The notes under the pieces: model-generated
What the model was told of the DNA's origin: nothing
Databases searched by the model: none
The model's input: only the letters and a program-made list of their open reading frames with translations
Made by a program: the position numbers and the translations under genes
Part shown: piece after piece, positions 22,407-32,051 of the stretch
Layout: every line of letters starts with the position of its first letter
Numbering within the stretch: position 1 is the stretch's first letter
Assembly (NCBI GenBank): GCA_963377175.1
Contig: CAUJNA010003817.1
Location: 322,457-386,456 of the forward strand
Origin: Effrenium voratum
Taxonomy: Eukaryota; Sar; Dinophyceae; Suessiales; Symbiodiniaceae
Length of the DNA stretch: 64,000 nucleotides
Direction of reading: 5' to 3'

Positions 22407-22771
22407 TTTCTGCTTTTCGCTACTTGGCTGACCTGCACCCACTTGTGATGCAAGCCATGTTCAAGTGAGACCGGAAACATGCAAAAAGGGACGTCGGGCT
22501 ATTTACCGACAACGCAAATGGAACCAGGGTGCCAGGTCAACCCCAAAGACCAACGGGCAAATTAAATAAAAGAGGCGACAGAAAGTCCGGGTGTATCCTC
22601 CCAGCGACTCAGCGAGTTGGCGGGAATCGTCAGCGCCTTTGGCACTGTTCTGAAATAAGATCATGCAGAAATCCTTTCCCAAGCACCGCTGAAGGAAGGT
22701 AAAAATGCCCCTGAAAAGAGGGTAGTGAAGTGCCATTCCACGAACCGAGCAAGGTGAAACAGATCCAGAGC

Positions 22772-23977
22772 TTATAAAACCGCCTCCTTCTTCTTCAGGC
22801 GGATCAAGCGGCTGCAGCGTTTCATCCAGGCAGTTTTTGCCCGTTGGAGATTTTCAGTGGTGTCGCCCTCAAAGTCGACTCGCTGCACTCCAGATAGGCA
22901 AGGTATGTCTGGTATCCGATGAAGGCCAGGCCTATGCTTGGTCCTTGTATCGCACCGGAAGTACTGCGTTTGCTCAAGGAAAGGTTCGTAGTCAGGCAGG
23001 TACGGCCGCACCACAACACCCGCAAGCTTTTTCGTACCCCAAAAATACCGCATAGAAGGAACCTCCGAGGATGTCGCAAACGGGAAGAGTGGCCTGTCCA
23101 TGAGCCGTTTGTAAATATCGACGCAAAAAATCCAGTCCAAAATTTCAACATTGTACGGGCGAGGGACAGCTTTTGCACCAGGGTGGTCATGGTAAAGCAC
23201 GTAGTGGGGCCGCTTAGGCGTACCGGTGTTAATGGGGATCCGGTGCCCGGTACTCATGATGAAATGGATGTACAGCTCAAGGAAACTAATGCCGGGATCG
23301 TGCTCACTAGCCTGCGATGGCCATTGCAGCGTTGCTGCCCAAACCGGAAGCATGCGCATAAGCCCCCACCCAAAGAAGCAAAGAGGTTGGTGCGCAGTCT
23401 CATCAAGGCTCTCAAGGCTCCAGGTCTGAAAGGGGCCTGGAGGTTGTGCGCCTGCAAGCCGGTTTGCAAACTCATCTGTGGGTGGTTGGGTTGCGTCAAG
23501 AGTTGGTTTCGTGAAAGCGCCATCCTGGGCTGAATGCTGAAAAGCAGTGGCATGAAGGTTGCAAAAAACCTTAGCCCGTTGCCAACTGACCTGCACCTGC
23601 TGGTGGTACTGAGAAAGGAGCAGAGCCCACTCTTCCGGTAAGGCCTCACGCTGTCGGTTTGCAGCTGCATCTGCAAGGTGGTTGCCGTAGTGTACATATC
23701 TAGAAAGATCATCCTCACATGCAAGGAGGTCTTTGTGCGCCTTGACCTTACAGACCTGTAAGTCAGGGTCTCTTTCAACAATAGCGGCACACAGCTTGGA
23801 GATGAGGTCGAAATTGCGAAATCTGCGGAAAAGGGTGCGTGGGTGTGGCCTGCACGGCCTCAACCAGATTGGCAACATATTGGCTATCAGTCCAAATGGT
23901 ACCCCTCGCGCCAGCTTCAAAAAGTCTGCAAATTGGGTACAGTTCGCCCCGGTTGTTGGTCTGGGTACCAGGGACAA
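22772..23977 (-). pseudogene. LINE: RNase H C-terminal half and unknown C-terminal domain
   Basis: The frame starts in the RNase H region. CKVKAHKDLLACEDDLS supplies the conserved histidine and GNHLADAAANRQRE the last catalytic aspartate (residues about 80-105). About 290 further residues follow with PYNVEILDWIFCVDIYKRLM and WGTKKLAGVVVRPYLPDYEP, in which I recognise no domain. The frame overlaps the upstream one by about 200 bases, so one indel near 23.8-23.9 kb separates the two halves of RNase H. The 3' untranslated part runs to 22407. Confidence 0.7.
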
Positions 23978-25430
23978 AACCTACTTGCACCACCTGAAAG
24001 GTGTTGGGCAGCTGGCGGTGGTTGGACCATGTGTGCTCCATCATCGCAGACCGGACCAAATCGGTAGTAAGGCAGTCCGTGACAATGGCCCAAGCAGCAA
24101 CCCGGGCGTGCGGGTCATCTGTAACGTTGGTGCTAGCATCTGTCCAATAGGTTTTTCTGCCTTGAAGATAATCGGCCCCAATCTGAGGCGAGTCTGGAAG
24201 GCTGGCATGTAGGACATCAAGCTGATATCCAACGTCACAAAGGGCAACCACTGGGAGTTGCGAAGGCTCAATACCGTCATCCTGGGCTTGCTCACGTAGC
24301 AACACCAGGTCGGGGTGCCTTTCTCCCAAATCTGCACATTCGAGGATGCGGTGGTTGTTCGTGTCATCAGCATCTTTGCAGAAAGGGCACACAAGGTTGT
24401 CGGCAGTCTGGAAATGTTTCCGGACTGCACTGTCAGGGAAAGCACCACAGGTGGCAAGGCGAATGTAGTGGTCGGCCCTAGTGTCGTCCTTCGACCACAG
24501 TTTAGCGGTGCCATCCAAGCTGAAGGGAGGTGTATTCTGCCATGCTTTCCTTTTGACGATGGCGTTATAAACCCGAGTTTCCCAAGCATGGAGCAAAAGT
24601 GCTCGCACATCTGCAAAATCGCAAGTCCGCAAATTTACTTGCCGATTGCTAAACCCGAGGACACCATCAGCAGGGTAGTGGAGTCCCCAAGTCCAGGCCA
24701 AAACCGCCAAACAATACGCAGGTCCCCGTCGCATGGATTTGGCCTTGCCGGCCGGGATGAGTGCAATTGCCCGCTGCCATATATTGTCCGCCCAGATGGA
24801 ATCGTAATGGAAAATGTTCAAGAGAGTGCGCATGAGTCTGATGGCCTGCAAGAATTCCGGGTCGATGATCTGAGAGTTGTACATGCTACATACCACCCAG
24901 CCGCACAATTGCTTTTTGTTGCCCAGGAGGGCCCTTGCAAAAGTCTGCCGGAGGTCGTGCAACTGTTTTTCATTCAAAGGGACAGTCTCGGTTCCGTACA
25001 AAAAGGTGGGTGCTGCAGCCGTAAGTAACATGCGAATCTTATCTGCAATACTCAATGGCAACCGTCCCAACCTTTCAGCCGCGAACTTGGCCTTGACGAC
25101 CCGAGTATTTTGCGGGTACTTGACATCTTTCCTGGTGTAATTCATCGCAGCGCCCAAGTCGATCTGATCATGAACAACCCGAAAATGGGGCTGGCCGGTA
25201 ATTGCGGCGCCGGTCTCAGCGTAAAACTGTAGGGCTTTTCGCAAGTCGGCCGTTGTACCCCAGGCCCAACACTTGGTGTACTGAACGGTGAGGGTCCAAT
25301 CAAGCATAAACTGCCTGGATGTTTCCCACGCCCGAACCAAGTCCTGAATGGAATCAGCGGTAAATTCAAGGTTGTCGATCAAAACATACGGTTGTCGACA
25401 TACCACAGCCCAGGGCGACAATTGCAGCAA
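23775..25430 (-). pseudogene. LINE: RT thumb, Cys/His finger and RNase H N-terminal half
   Basis: The first residues carry RT motif C as PYVLIDNLEFTADS; the usual Asp-Asp pair reads Asp-Asn. A connector region follows, then a finger CPFCKDADDTNNHRILEC at about residue 350. RNase H begins with YWTDASTNVTDD (first Asp), RGELYPICRLF (Glu) and TIWTDSQYVANLV (Asp). This order is known from LINEs with an RNase H domain. The frame overlaps the upstream RT frame by 65 bases, so one indel near 25.4 kb splits the RT. Confidence 0.75.
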
Positions 25431-26718
25431 CTGAAAGAGGGTCTCCTTCGGCGCATCCTGTAGTGGAAGGGCGAAAAGGGCCCGGCTCCCGATTGACTAT
25501 GAGCGTTCTGGTAGATGCAGAAAGCCAGGTTCGCCAAGTGCGCACGATGTGCTCAGGCGTACCCAGTTTCTGTAGCAAGTATAGTAATGGCTGTCTCGGC
25601 AGGGTATTAAAACATTTGAGGAGGTCCAGGCAGGATCCCGCCCTCGGACGTGCAGTGTGTAGGGCCTCGTCAACCTCGTGTTGGATCCTCAACCAGATCA
25701 TTTCCGAGCTCCGGCCAGGAACCCCACCTATGATCTGCTTTGGCATCCATGTGGAGAAGGTGTCGAGGAGTTGCCTGGTCACGACCTTGCAGAAAAGTCG
25801 ATATAGGAGCGGGAACACAGTGATAGGACGGGTATCGGAAACCCCCGGGCTGTCTGTCTTAGGCAGTAGGACCGTGCGTGACTGTGTGAACCAGTCCGGC
25901 CACTGATTGGCTTGGACGCAATCCTGAATAATGCTCACAAGGTGTTGCCAAGCTTGCTGAGGTAAAAGAGAGAGCTCTGCTTTATTCCAGCCGCACATGC
26001 CCTTGCTACTTTTAGCCGGTGTGCCGCGAAGGGCCTCCTGCCAGACGGAAACATTAGCCAAGTCGATATCAACCGGGTTCCGCTGTTCTGCCCATGCGTC
26101 AACCATCTGCCTGGCGGCAAGCCAGTGGTCATCTTCAACCTGTTGTAGGGGTGGATCTCGCTGCCAAAACTGATTCCAGAAACCAGCAATCTGCTCTTCA
26201 ACCTGTGCAGTAGCAGTAACCCAGGTAGTCCAGACAAGTGTGCCGCGAGGTGGTATATGTCCTGAGATTGGGATGCAAACAAGACAATGTCGCTCATGGC
26301 CAACAACCTGTGCTCTGGAACTTTCAACCCTCACAATGGCGTCCAGGGGTATGCCCTCCGGGTGCTCAACCATCAGCCGGAGATGGCCCTTGTGATGAGC
26401 TCGCTGCATCTGATATGGAACTGACTCATGAAGGTCAAGGTGCGTAATCGGTGGTCTAGAGGGTGGGCGCAAGAGATGATACACAAGAGATCCACCATGT
26501 TGGCCGAGGTTGTGCGTCACTGTCTCCTTGAACATGTGCTGGGATCGAGTGCGCTGGAGTTGTACCACATCTTGAGCATGCAGTTTGACAGTTTCAATGA
26601 TTGTGTCAAGCCAGCTGTTTACGGGCCATTCCCAAGGACGGGCAGGGAGTGAAGATCCAGAATGCCACTGAATCCATTCAGAGAAGTGTCCACCGGAGCC
26701 CGCAATATGGAAGTCCAT
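25366..26718 (-). pseudogene. LINE: reverse transcriptase palm and fingers
   Basis: RT blocks are seen in order: TRTVLLPKTDSPGVSDTRPI variants, VFPLLYRLFCKVVTRQL, IIGGVPGRSSEMIW, CLDLLKCFNTLPRQPL with the first catalytic Asp, then TGCAEGDPLSVAAI, the GDPLS primer-grip block. The N-terminal 150 residues connect to the endonuclease. Motif C lies in the next frame. The upstream endonuclease ORF ends within this frame, so a frame change lies near 26.65 kb. The role is copying the element RNA at the nicked target. Confidence 0.8.
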
Positions 26719-28466
26719 AGGTCGCGCAAAGAAATCTGCTGGGCCATAGTTGGCTGGCGTTGTCCCAAGGATTGGAGAGTCTTGTGCAGCGATTCAAGCC
26801 GTCGAACTTGCCTGACAACGTGAACATAGTGAAAAGATCGCATATCAATCTCGGGCTCAAACTGTCCATTGCCTGCCGGTTTGGGGATGGGCGGGCACAT
26901 CAAATTGGCGATGTGGGCTCCTTGACAGCGTCCCTTTTGACGTTTGCGTAAAGGCTCCGCATGCTGGTTACAAGCCCAGCTGACTGAGCGTTCGACCATT
27001 TGTGCCCAGACACCGAGGCGGTCGCCCGCCGGTAAGCTCTGGACCGTCTCCCACCGCTCAGTTGCACAGGCAGAGTATGCAGATTCCAAAAGCGGTTCTG
27101 CATGGCTCGGCACATTCCACCCACTAGGTAGTTGCAATCGCTTGGTGAGGATGGCATTGTTCGGGAACTCAAATTCAACCTTGAAGGGTTTGTGACGGTC
27201 AAATGCATGAGCGGTGAGCACCCCTGTTTGTCGAACCAACGGTACAAGTTGAGGTGAAACCAGGATTGTGTCATTCCAGGTAGAATCATCGCATGTGGGG
27301 CTGACTGTGTCCGGCGCATGTTCTCTGGCCCGCTGGAGCAAGTCCACATATCCAAACATCTGCAAATCACTCCATGCCGTCAAAGGACGCAGACCCCCGT
27401 TGAAATCCCCAGCAAGCAAAACAGGGCCTCGAGATTGTCTGGCGCGTTGCGCAGCATAACCAAAAAGGGCCTGGTTAATATTGTCTGCTCCTGTGCCTGG
27501 GGAGTGTGGGGCCAGGTACAAGCCGATGATCAAGATGTCCAGATCGCCAATCCGAACCCAGCGTTCCAAGTATCGGCAAGTTGCTTCCCAAATAGGATCT
27601 TGTTCGGTGTAGCTACGCCTTATAGGGAGTTTGGAAAAACAAGAAACGCCGATGCTTTTCCCCCTCACCGGGTTTGCGCGAACTGTTTCTCCAGTGAGAG
27701 GTGGAACCGCGTGTGTCCAGGTGGTTGTGTATCCCAGTTTGTTCCACCGCCCGGTTTCGATGCGTTGCACTTCAGCTGTAGCAGAGGTCTCAGCACAAAT
27801 AAGAACATCGCAGTTCAGTTGTGAAAGTACTTCGCTCTTGCCGTGCACCGCTGTCGGGTTGACAATACCGAAGGAAACACGAGGACCGGGGTTTTTGGCT
27901 TGTCCAACACAAGTATCACTCAAATACGACCAACTCGAAGGGCAATCGTTGAACCAAGATTGGAAACAAGTCAAGAGAAGGATCGATCTCAAGACAGAGT
28001 TTGAATTCAGAAAATACTCAAAATAGACGTGCAATACAATGGATCCAGCATCCGCAAAATGATTGAGTCCCTGCGCATGTCTGCTCTCAACGCAATCGAA
28101 TTCACGCAAACAGTGTAGCGTCTTTTGGTCATGGTCTCGAACTCGCTCGTGCGTGGAGATCCTAGTGCTCCAGCCTAAGAGGGCGTGTTCACAACGAAAT
28201 GGAAGGCAATAGTGGCCTGCGAGGCAGGCCCAATGTAGCGGGAGAGTGAATTCAGTAAGGGCAGCTCGCAACGTGCTGCACACATACACCCCATTGATCC
28301 ACAATGCATGGCCGTCCTCAAGAGATCTTCCCTGCAAAAATGAAATTTGCTTCCCGCAGATCAAAGAGAGAGCGCGCCAAAAGAAGGCCGGCAACTCCGG
28401 AATCGCAAAACAAACGGATTGCAGCTCCGTCACACACCAGCCCATCAAGATACAATGTGCATGCAA
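26619..28466 (-). CDS. LINE: apurinic-type endonuclease ORF
   Basis: The first 190 residues have no recognised domain but include CVGQAKNPGPRVSFGIVNPT, a linker typical of this LINE group. The endonuclease/exonuclease/phosphatase fold follows with VLICAETSA (catalytic Glu, about residue 220), IIGLYLAPHS, VLLAGDFNGGLR (Asp/Asn pair, about 352), DSTWNDTILV and AFDRHKPFKVEF in place of the usual SDHxP (about 424). This enzyme nicks the target for reverse transcription. The SDH serine is changed to F-D-R-H; the final histidine is kept. The C-terminal part joins the RT domain after a frame change. Confidence 0.8.
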   Translation of the reverse strand: MHAHCILMGWCVTELQSVCFAIPELPAFFWRALSLICGKQISFLQGRSLEDGHALWINGVYVCSTLRAALTEFTLPLHWACLAGHYCLPFRCEHALLGWSTRISTHERVRDHDQKTLHCLREFDCVESRHAQGLNHFADAGSIVLHVYFEYFLNSNSVLRSILLLTCFQSWFNDCPSSWSYLSDTCVGQAKNPGPRVSFGIVNPTAVHGKSEVLSQLNCDVLICAETSATAEVQRIETGRWNKLGYTTTWTHAVPPLTGETVRANPVRGKSIGVSCFSKLPIRRSYTEQDPIWEATCRYLERWVRIGDLDILIIGLYLAPHSPGTGADNINQALFGYAAQRARQSRGPVLLAGDFNGGLRPLTAWSDLQMFGYVDLLQRAREHAPDTVSPTCDDSTWNDTILVSPQLVPLVRQTGVLTAHAFDRHKPFKVEFEFPNNAILTKRLQLPSGWNVPSHAEPLLESAYSACATERWETVQSLPAGDRLGVWAQMVERSVSWACNQHAEPLRKRQKGRCQGAHIANLMCPPIPKPAGNGQFEPEIDMRSFHYVHVVRQVRRLESLHKTLQSLGQRQPTMAQQISLRDLWTSILRAPVDTSLNGFSGILDLHSLPVLGNGP

Positions 28467-28475
28467 GTAAAATGA

Positions 28476-31010
28476 TCACATTTCCATGCGATCTCCCCGA
28501 TTGTCAGCGGTGCGCTTGTGTCCCGTGATGGTGGTTCCCGTCATGCCCTGCAGCATCTGTCGAATTTCATTGCTCTGCTGGGTCATGGCAGCTGAAAGGC
28601 TGGTGGTGAAGTCGCTGTGGAGCTTGTGGCTGAGGTTTTCGATATCTGTCTTCACCTCATGTTTGAGCGAGGCAAGGGCCTTCGAGTTTTCGGTCTTGTG
28701 CTTCTCAAGCTCACTGCAAATGCTCCTGACTTGTCCCTCAAGCTTCTCGACTCTGGTCTCGTCCTTGGCTGGCATCTGCGGGCGTCCATGCTGTTTCGCA
28801 GACTCAGCCCATGGATCTGCATTTCCCGTCAAGGCGGGACCGGCCCGGCCCGAGGTTGCAGAGGTGTCAACAGCAGGGGCACCGGCCAAGAGGATCCGAT
28901 TGGTCGCGTTGGCATGGCTTTCAATCTTTGTCACCAGACAAGGTGTACCTCCGACCGTCACGGTGTTCTGCTGAACCATCTCATGCGAGCCGATCAACCA
29001 AGTGCGTTGCTCCAACCTCTTAATGACACGAATCGCAGTCTGCCATTTGGCCTGGGCAATCAATTCAGCTGTAGCAGCGGATGGGACTGGCTTGATCCTG
29101 TAGAGGTGCGAAACTGGCGTCTTGGCATTGTAGACCCGCCCCAGAGATTCCGCAACTGTGGCCGCTTGAGCGGCAGGAACCCGAATGCCAAAACCGTTGC
29201 GTCCGCAAATGAAACCAAGATGTCCTGCAACCCCGGCTGCGGTTTGAGCTGCTCCTGCTCTGGAAACGTCTTTGGCAAGCCACACGATGGTCTGATTGCT
29301 GCTGAACTTACCATCTGTGTTCATCGTGCTGATATAAGTGCGCGAGAAGCCGCTGCGCTTAAGGACACGCGTTTCACATTTCTCGTCCAAGGTAAATCGA
29401 AAAGCAATCTGCGTGGCGTCCTCTTTGCTTGTGGGACCCCCTTGGTTGCGCCATGATCGCCCCCACACAGTGGTGATGGCCTTGCTCAATTCCTCATCTT
29501 CCCAAAACTCAAGAATGAGCTTCACAGGTTGCTGTGTAAGGCGCTGCCATTCACCAGAATCGAAATCTTCGCACCGAACAGAGACAATGCCTTGCAACTC
29601 TCCAGTATGCTGAATGGCCTGTTGGTCAGTGTCGATCTGCACCACGCCGGTTCCGACCTGAAGGATGGTGCCCTGGATGATGCATTTGCCTCCATCACGA
29701 TTTGAAGCAGGGAAAGCGAAAGCGTGGGGTTGCAATCGTTGAGGAACAACATCAGCATGGTTTCCCAAAAGAAGGACCGCAAGTGGCTGTGCAGAAATGG
29801 GGCCTGACGCATGAATCCACTCCGCCACCTGTGGATAGTCGGTGTAAACGATCCCTTGGTGTCCAGCATTTACTTGTCGGGTAATCGGGATGGCCTTGCC
29901 TTGAAACTGAAAGAATTGCAGATTGGGATCAAAATCATGCGAGCTAAAGTCCTTGAATTTCCTAGGACGTGCCCCCTTGTCAGTGCTTGAGCTCCCGGCT
30001 GCTGTTGACGCTCCGGTTTCTGACTCAGTGCCGTCGTAACCTTGCTTACGGCCACCTCCAGGAAGCGGGAAAACTCTGAACTCAAGAACCTCGTCGCGGA
30101 AATTTCCCACCGAGGCATCCCAATTCACTTCGTGCCCGTTCGCGTAAACACGGATGCCCAAATGATGGAAAAGCTGAGATTGAATTGCAAAATCAACCAC
30201 TCGCTGATGAGGATCCGCACGTGCAGTATCGAAGCCTCCGCGGATGGGGTGCCGGAACCATACCTCAATATCGGGAGACCTGTGCGTGTCATCCTGTTGG
30301 GTTGCAATTGTGGCAGTGGGTGTGAGTGCATTGCATTGTTCCTGAGGCAGCTGAGGAGGGAACGCATCTGAAATGTCTGGCGTCGCAACTTGATCTGGCC
30401 TGATAACCAGAAGTCCCTCAGTCATGATGATTTCCGAATTGCGAGCATGTAAGCGCACGGCCAAGAACTTCTGAACCACAATCTCAAAAGGCTGAGCGCC
30501 TGCTCCAGAAAAATACCTCTGAAAATTGCAAAGCACATGATACAGCTGAATCGCATGAAGGACCGAGATAGAATTACCTGTCAGGGCGTGGGCGGCGCGA
30601 TTGTCAGCTGGAACCTGCACTTCATGGGTGACTCCCATGGCCATCAAATACTCGGCAGCAGAAAGGAACCGGAGCTGATTGGGGTGGCATTCAAAGGGTT
30701 CCCCATGCGGGACAAGTTGGGCATAAATCCCCCGAGTCTGAAGCCAAGTTCCATTGACCTCTGAGTAGCGGGCCATGGCGGAGGCCAGGACCTGGTGTCC
30801 GTTCACCGTGCGATTTTGCAGAACCTGTTGTGCGTTGTGGCCCCTTCCAAAAGCGGGATCAGCATAAATCGCGAGCTCCTCAGGGTTGAGAACCAAAGAA
30901 GAAACGTGATCCTCAGGCAATGCAATAGGCCAAATCCATCTGCTGAAAAGTGCCTGGCCATGTAGGTAGCTTGTGCTCCATGCGCAATTGACTATAGGGC
31001 AGATCATCAC
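28476..31010 (-). CDS. LINE: methyltransferase C-terminus plus ORF1-like protein
   Basis: Residues about 30-155 continue the methyltransferase of the upstream ORF: RFLSAAEYLMAMGV matches motif IX and ALTGNSISVLHAIQL matches the GNS of motif X. After that come a possible ubiquitin-like stretch (GGFDTARADPHQRVVDFAI), a Gly/Ser linker, and a region of unknown fold with CETRVLKRSGFSRTYISTM. A strongly heptad C-terminus (VEKLEGQVRSICSELEKH) predicts a coiled coil. Such an order fits a LINE ORF1 protein that binds RNA and oligomerises. The stop is 10 bases before the ATG of the endonuclease ORF. The split of the methyltransferase between two frames is the oddity. Confidence 0.6.
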   Translation of the reverse strand: MMICPIVNCAWSTSYLHGQALFSRWIWPIALPEDHVSSLVLNPEELAIYADPAFGRGHNAQQVLQNRTVNGHQVLASAMARYSEVNGTWLQTRGIYAQLVPHGEPFECHPNQLRFLSAAEYLMAMGVTHEVQVPADNRAAHALTGNSISVLHAIQLYHVLCNFQRYFSGAGAQPFEIVVQKFLAVRLHARNSEIIMTEGLLVIRPDQVATPDISDAFPPQLPQEQCNALTPTATIATQQDDTHRSPDIEVWFRHPIRGGFDTARADPHQRVVDFAIQSQLFHHLGIRVYANGHEVNWDASVGNFRDEVLEFRVFPLPGGGRKQGYDGTESETGASTAAGSSSTDKGARPRKFKDFSSHDFDPNLQFFQFQGKAIPITRQVNAGHQGIVYTDYPQVAEWIHASGPISAQPLAVLLLGNHADVVPQRLQPHAFAFPASNRDGGKCIIQGTILQVGTGVVQIDTDQQAIQHTGELQGIVSVRCEDFDSGEWQRLTQQPVKLILEFWEDEELSKAITTVWGRSWRNQGGPTSKEDATQIAFRFTLDEKCETRVLKRSGFSRTYISTMNTDGKFSSNQTIVWLAKDVSRAGAAQTAAGVAGHLGFICGRNGFGIRVPAAQAATVAESLGRVYNAKTPVSHLYRIKPVPSAATAELIAQAKWQTAIRVIKRLEQRTWLIGSHEMVQQNTVTVGGTPCLVTKIESHANATNRILLAGAPAVDTSATSGRAGPALTGNADPWAESAKQHGRPQMPAKDETRVEKLEGQVRSICSELEKHKTENSKALASLKHEVKTDIENLSHKLHSDFTTSLSAAMTQQSNEIRQMLQGMTGTTITGHKRTADNRGDRMEM

Positions 31011-31989
31011 GAACCAGCAACGCCAAGTATCTTTTGCGTGTCATGGGCAACACCTGGGCAAGGTCTGAGATCCCTTCCCAGATAAACCGGTATCCCGCAA
31101 AAATAATTGCCTGCGCAATCATGGGCCAGTGAGCGTGTGTTCGGAGGCCGTCAACATTTTCAAGAGCAACCCAAGGCGTCTGCGAAACCCTCAAAACAGC
31201 GAGCAGGTTGAGCAACTGTAATCCGTTGTCATCGGTGAGACCCTTGCGTTTGCCTCCATGTGTCCATGCCTGACAAGGTGGGGAGGCCGTGATCAAGTTA
31301 ATGCTGGTATGAGCGAGAATATAAGCAACAGTGCGGGGAGCAACATCTGCAAGAACTCCAAACGGCTGGGTGGTGTCAAGCAATCTGGATACGTCCATGG
31401 GCTCATGCAAAAAGATGGCCTTGTGGTTTTTGCACCAGTACTTCATAGCTGTGGGTTCGTTGTCAACAGCGGCGACCGTCCGAATGTTCATAGCAAACTG
31501 CTCATGCATGAAGGCTTGTGCAAATGACCATCCACCGATACCTCCGGCATAGAGGTGCAAGACATTGAGGTATCCGAGTCCATCTGTGGCTTCAGAGTGC
31601 GTCTGCCATCGAAAGAAGTCGGTGGTGTCTTGAAGACCGATGACTTGTTTCCCATCTTGAGTAATAAGCTCCGCATTGGTGAGAGCCCACAAACCATAGA
31701 ACGGCAGCGGTTGAAAAGGGGAAAGATTCCAAGCAACTTCAACATCAGTCAAAAAGGGGGCGGGGCCGAAAGGCATGTGACCCCGTCGTCGGCCGTTGGA
31801 ACAAGTCGCCAAACCCGAATCCCAAATGTTGCATTTGCCGTCATGAGGCTCAACCAATAAACAACGTCTTCCACTCCAGGGCTCACCAGGGCCAAGAAAA
31901 TTCGTCTGCTGCCATAAATCGTCAAGAAAACATGTATCATCCGAGGAAACCATGGCAAAAGGTAAAAAGCGCAAGGTGTCGCGGCCCAA
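30913..31989 (-). CDS. LINE-encoded cytosine-C5 DNA methyltransferase (motifs I-VIII)
   Basis: The frame shows C5 methyltransferase motifs in order: LHLYAGGIGGWSFAQAF (motif I, SAM binding, about residue 150), AAVDNEPTAMKYW (motif II), then INLITASPPCQAWTHGG with the catalytic Cys (about 236). VALENVDGLRT is the ENV motif VI (about 277) and MTRKRYLALLV is motif VIII-like. The N-terminal 130 residues have no recognised domain. All catalytic residues are intact. The frame ends before motif IX, which lies in the next frame. The enzyme methylates cytosine in DNA by a covalent Cys intermediate; in a retrotransposon it could mark new copies, which is inference. Confidence 0.85.
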   Translation of the reverse strand: MGRDTLRFLPFAMVSSDDTCFLDDLWQQTNFLGPGEPWSGRRCLLVEPHDGKCNIWDSGLATCSNGRRRGHMPFGPAPFLTDVEVAWNLSPFQPLPFYGLWALTNAELITQDGKQVIGLQDTTDFFRWQTHSEATDGLGYLNVLHLYAGGIGGWSFAQAFMHEQFAMNIRTVAAVDNEPTAMKYWCKNHKAIFLHEPMDVSRLLDTTQPFGVLADVAPRTVAYILAHTSINLITASPPCQAWTHGGKRKGLTDDNGLQLLNLLAVLRVSQTPWVALENVDGLRTHAHWPMIAQAIIFAGYRFIWEGISDLAQVLPMTRKRYLALLVRDDLPYSQLRMEHKLPTWPGTFQQMDLAYCIA

Positions 31990-32036
31990 TTAGACAAACC
32001 AAGCTGCCCTTCGTGAAGGCTTGGGCCGAAAGCTTG

Positions 32037-32051
32037 CGCGGCTGCGCTGCT
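32037..32051. repeat. Target-site duplication of LINE, right copy
   Basis: CGCGGCTGCGCTGCT, matching 22392-22406. Confidence 0.85.

Larger units (their letters stand above)
22407..32036 (-). mobile_element. Methyltransferase-bearing LINE retrotransposon
   Basis: This is a 9.6-kb element on the minus strand, flanked by a 15-bp target duplication. Order from its 5' end: cytosine-C5 methyltransferase, a long RNA-binding-type ORF, an apurinic-type endonuclease, reverse transcriptase, Cys/His finger, RNase H, and a 3' tail ending in GAAAAGCAGAAAAGCAG rather than poly(A). The target duplication, endonuclease and lack of terminal repeats identify a non-LTR element that moves by target-primed reverse transcription. 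The 5' end appears full length, since the first ATG lies about 45 bp inside. At least three frame changes break it. LINEs with a DNMT are known from dinoflagellates and support the host assignment. Confidence 0.9.
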
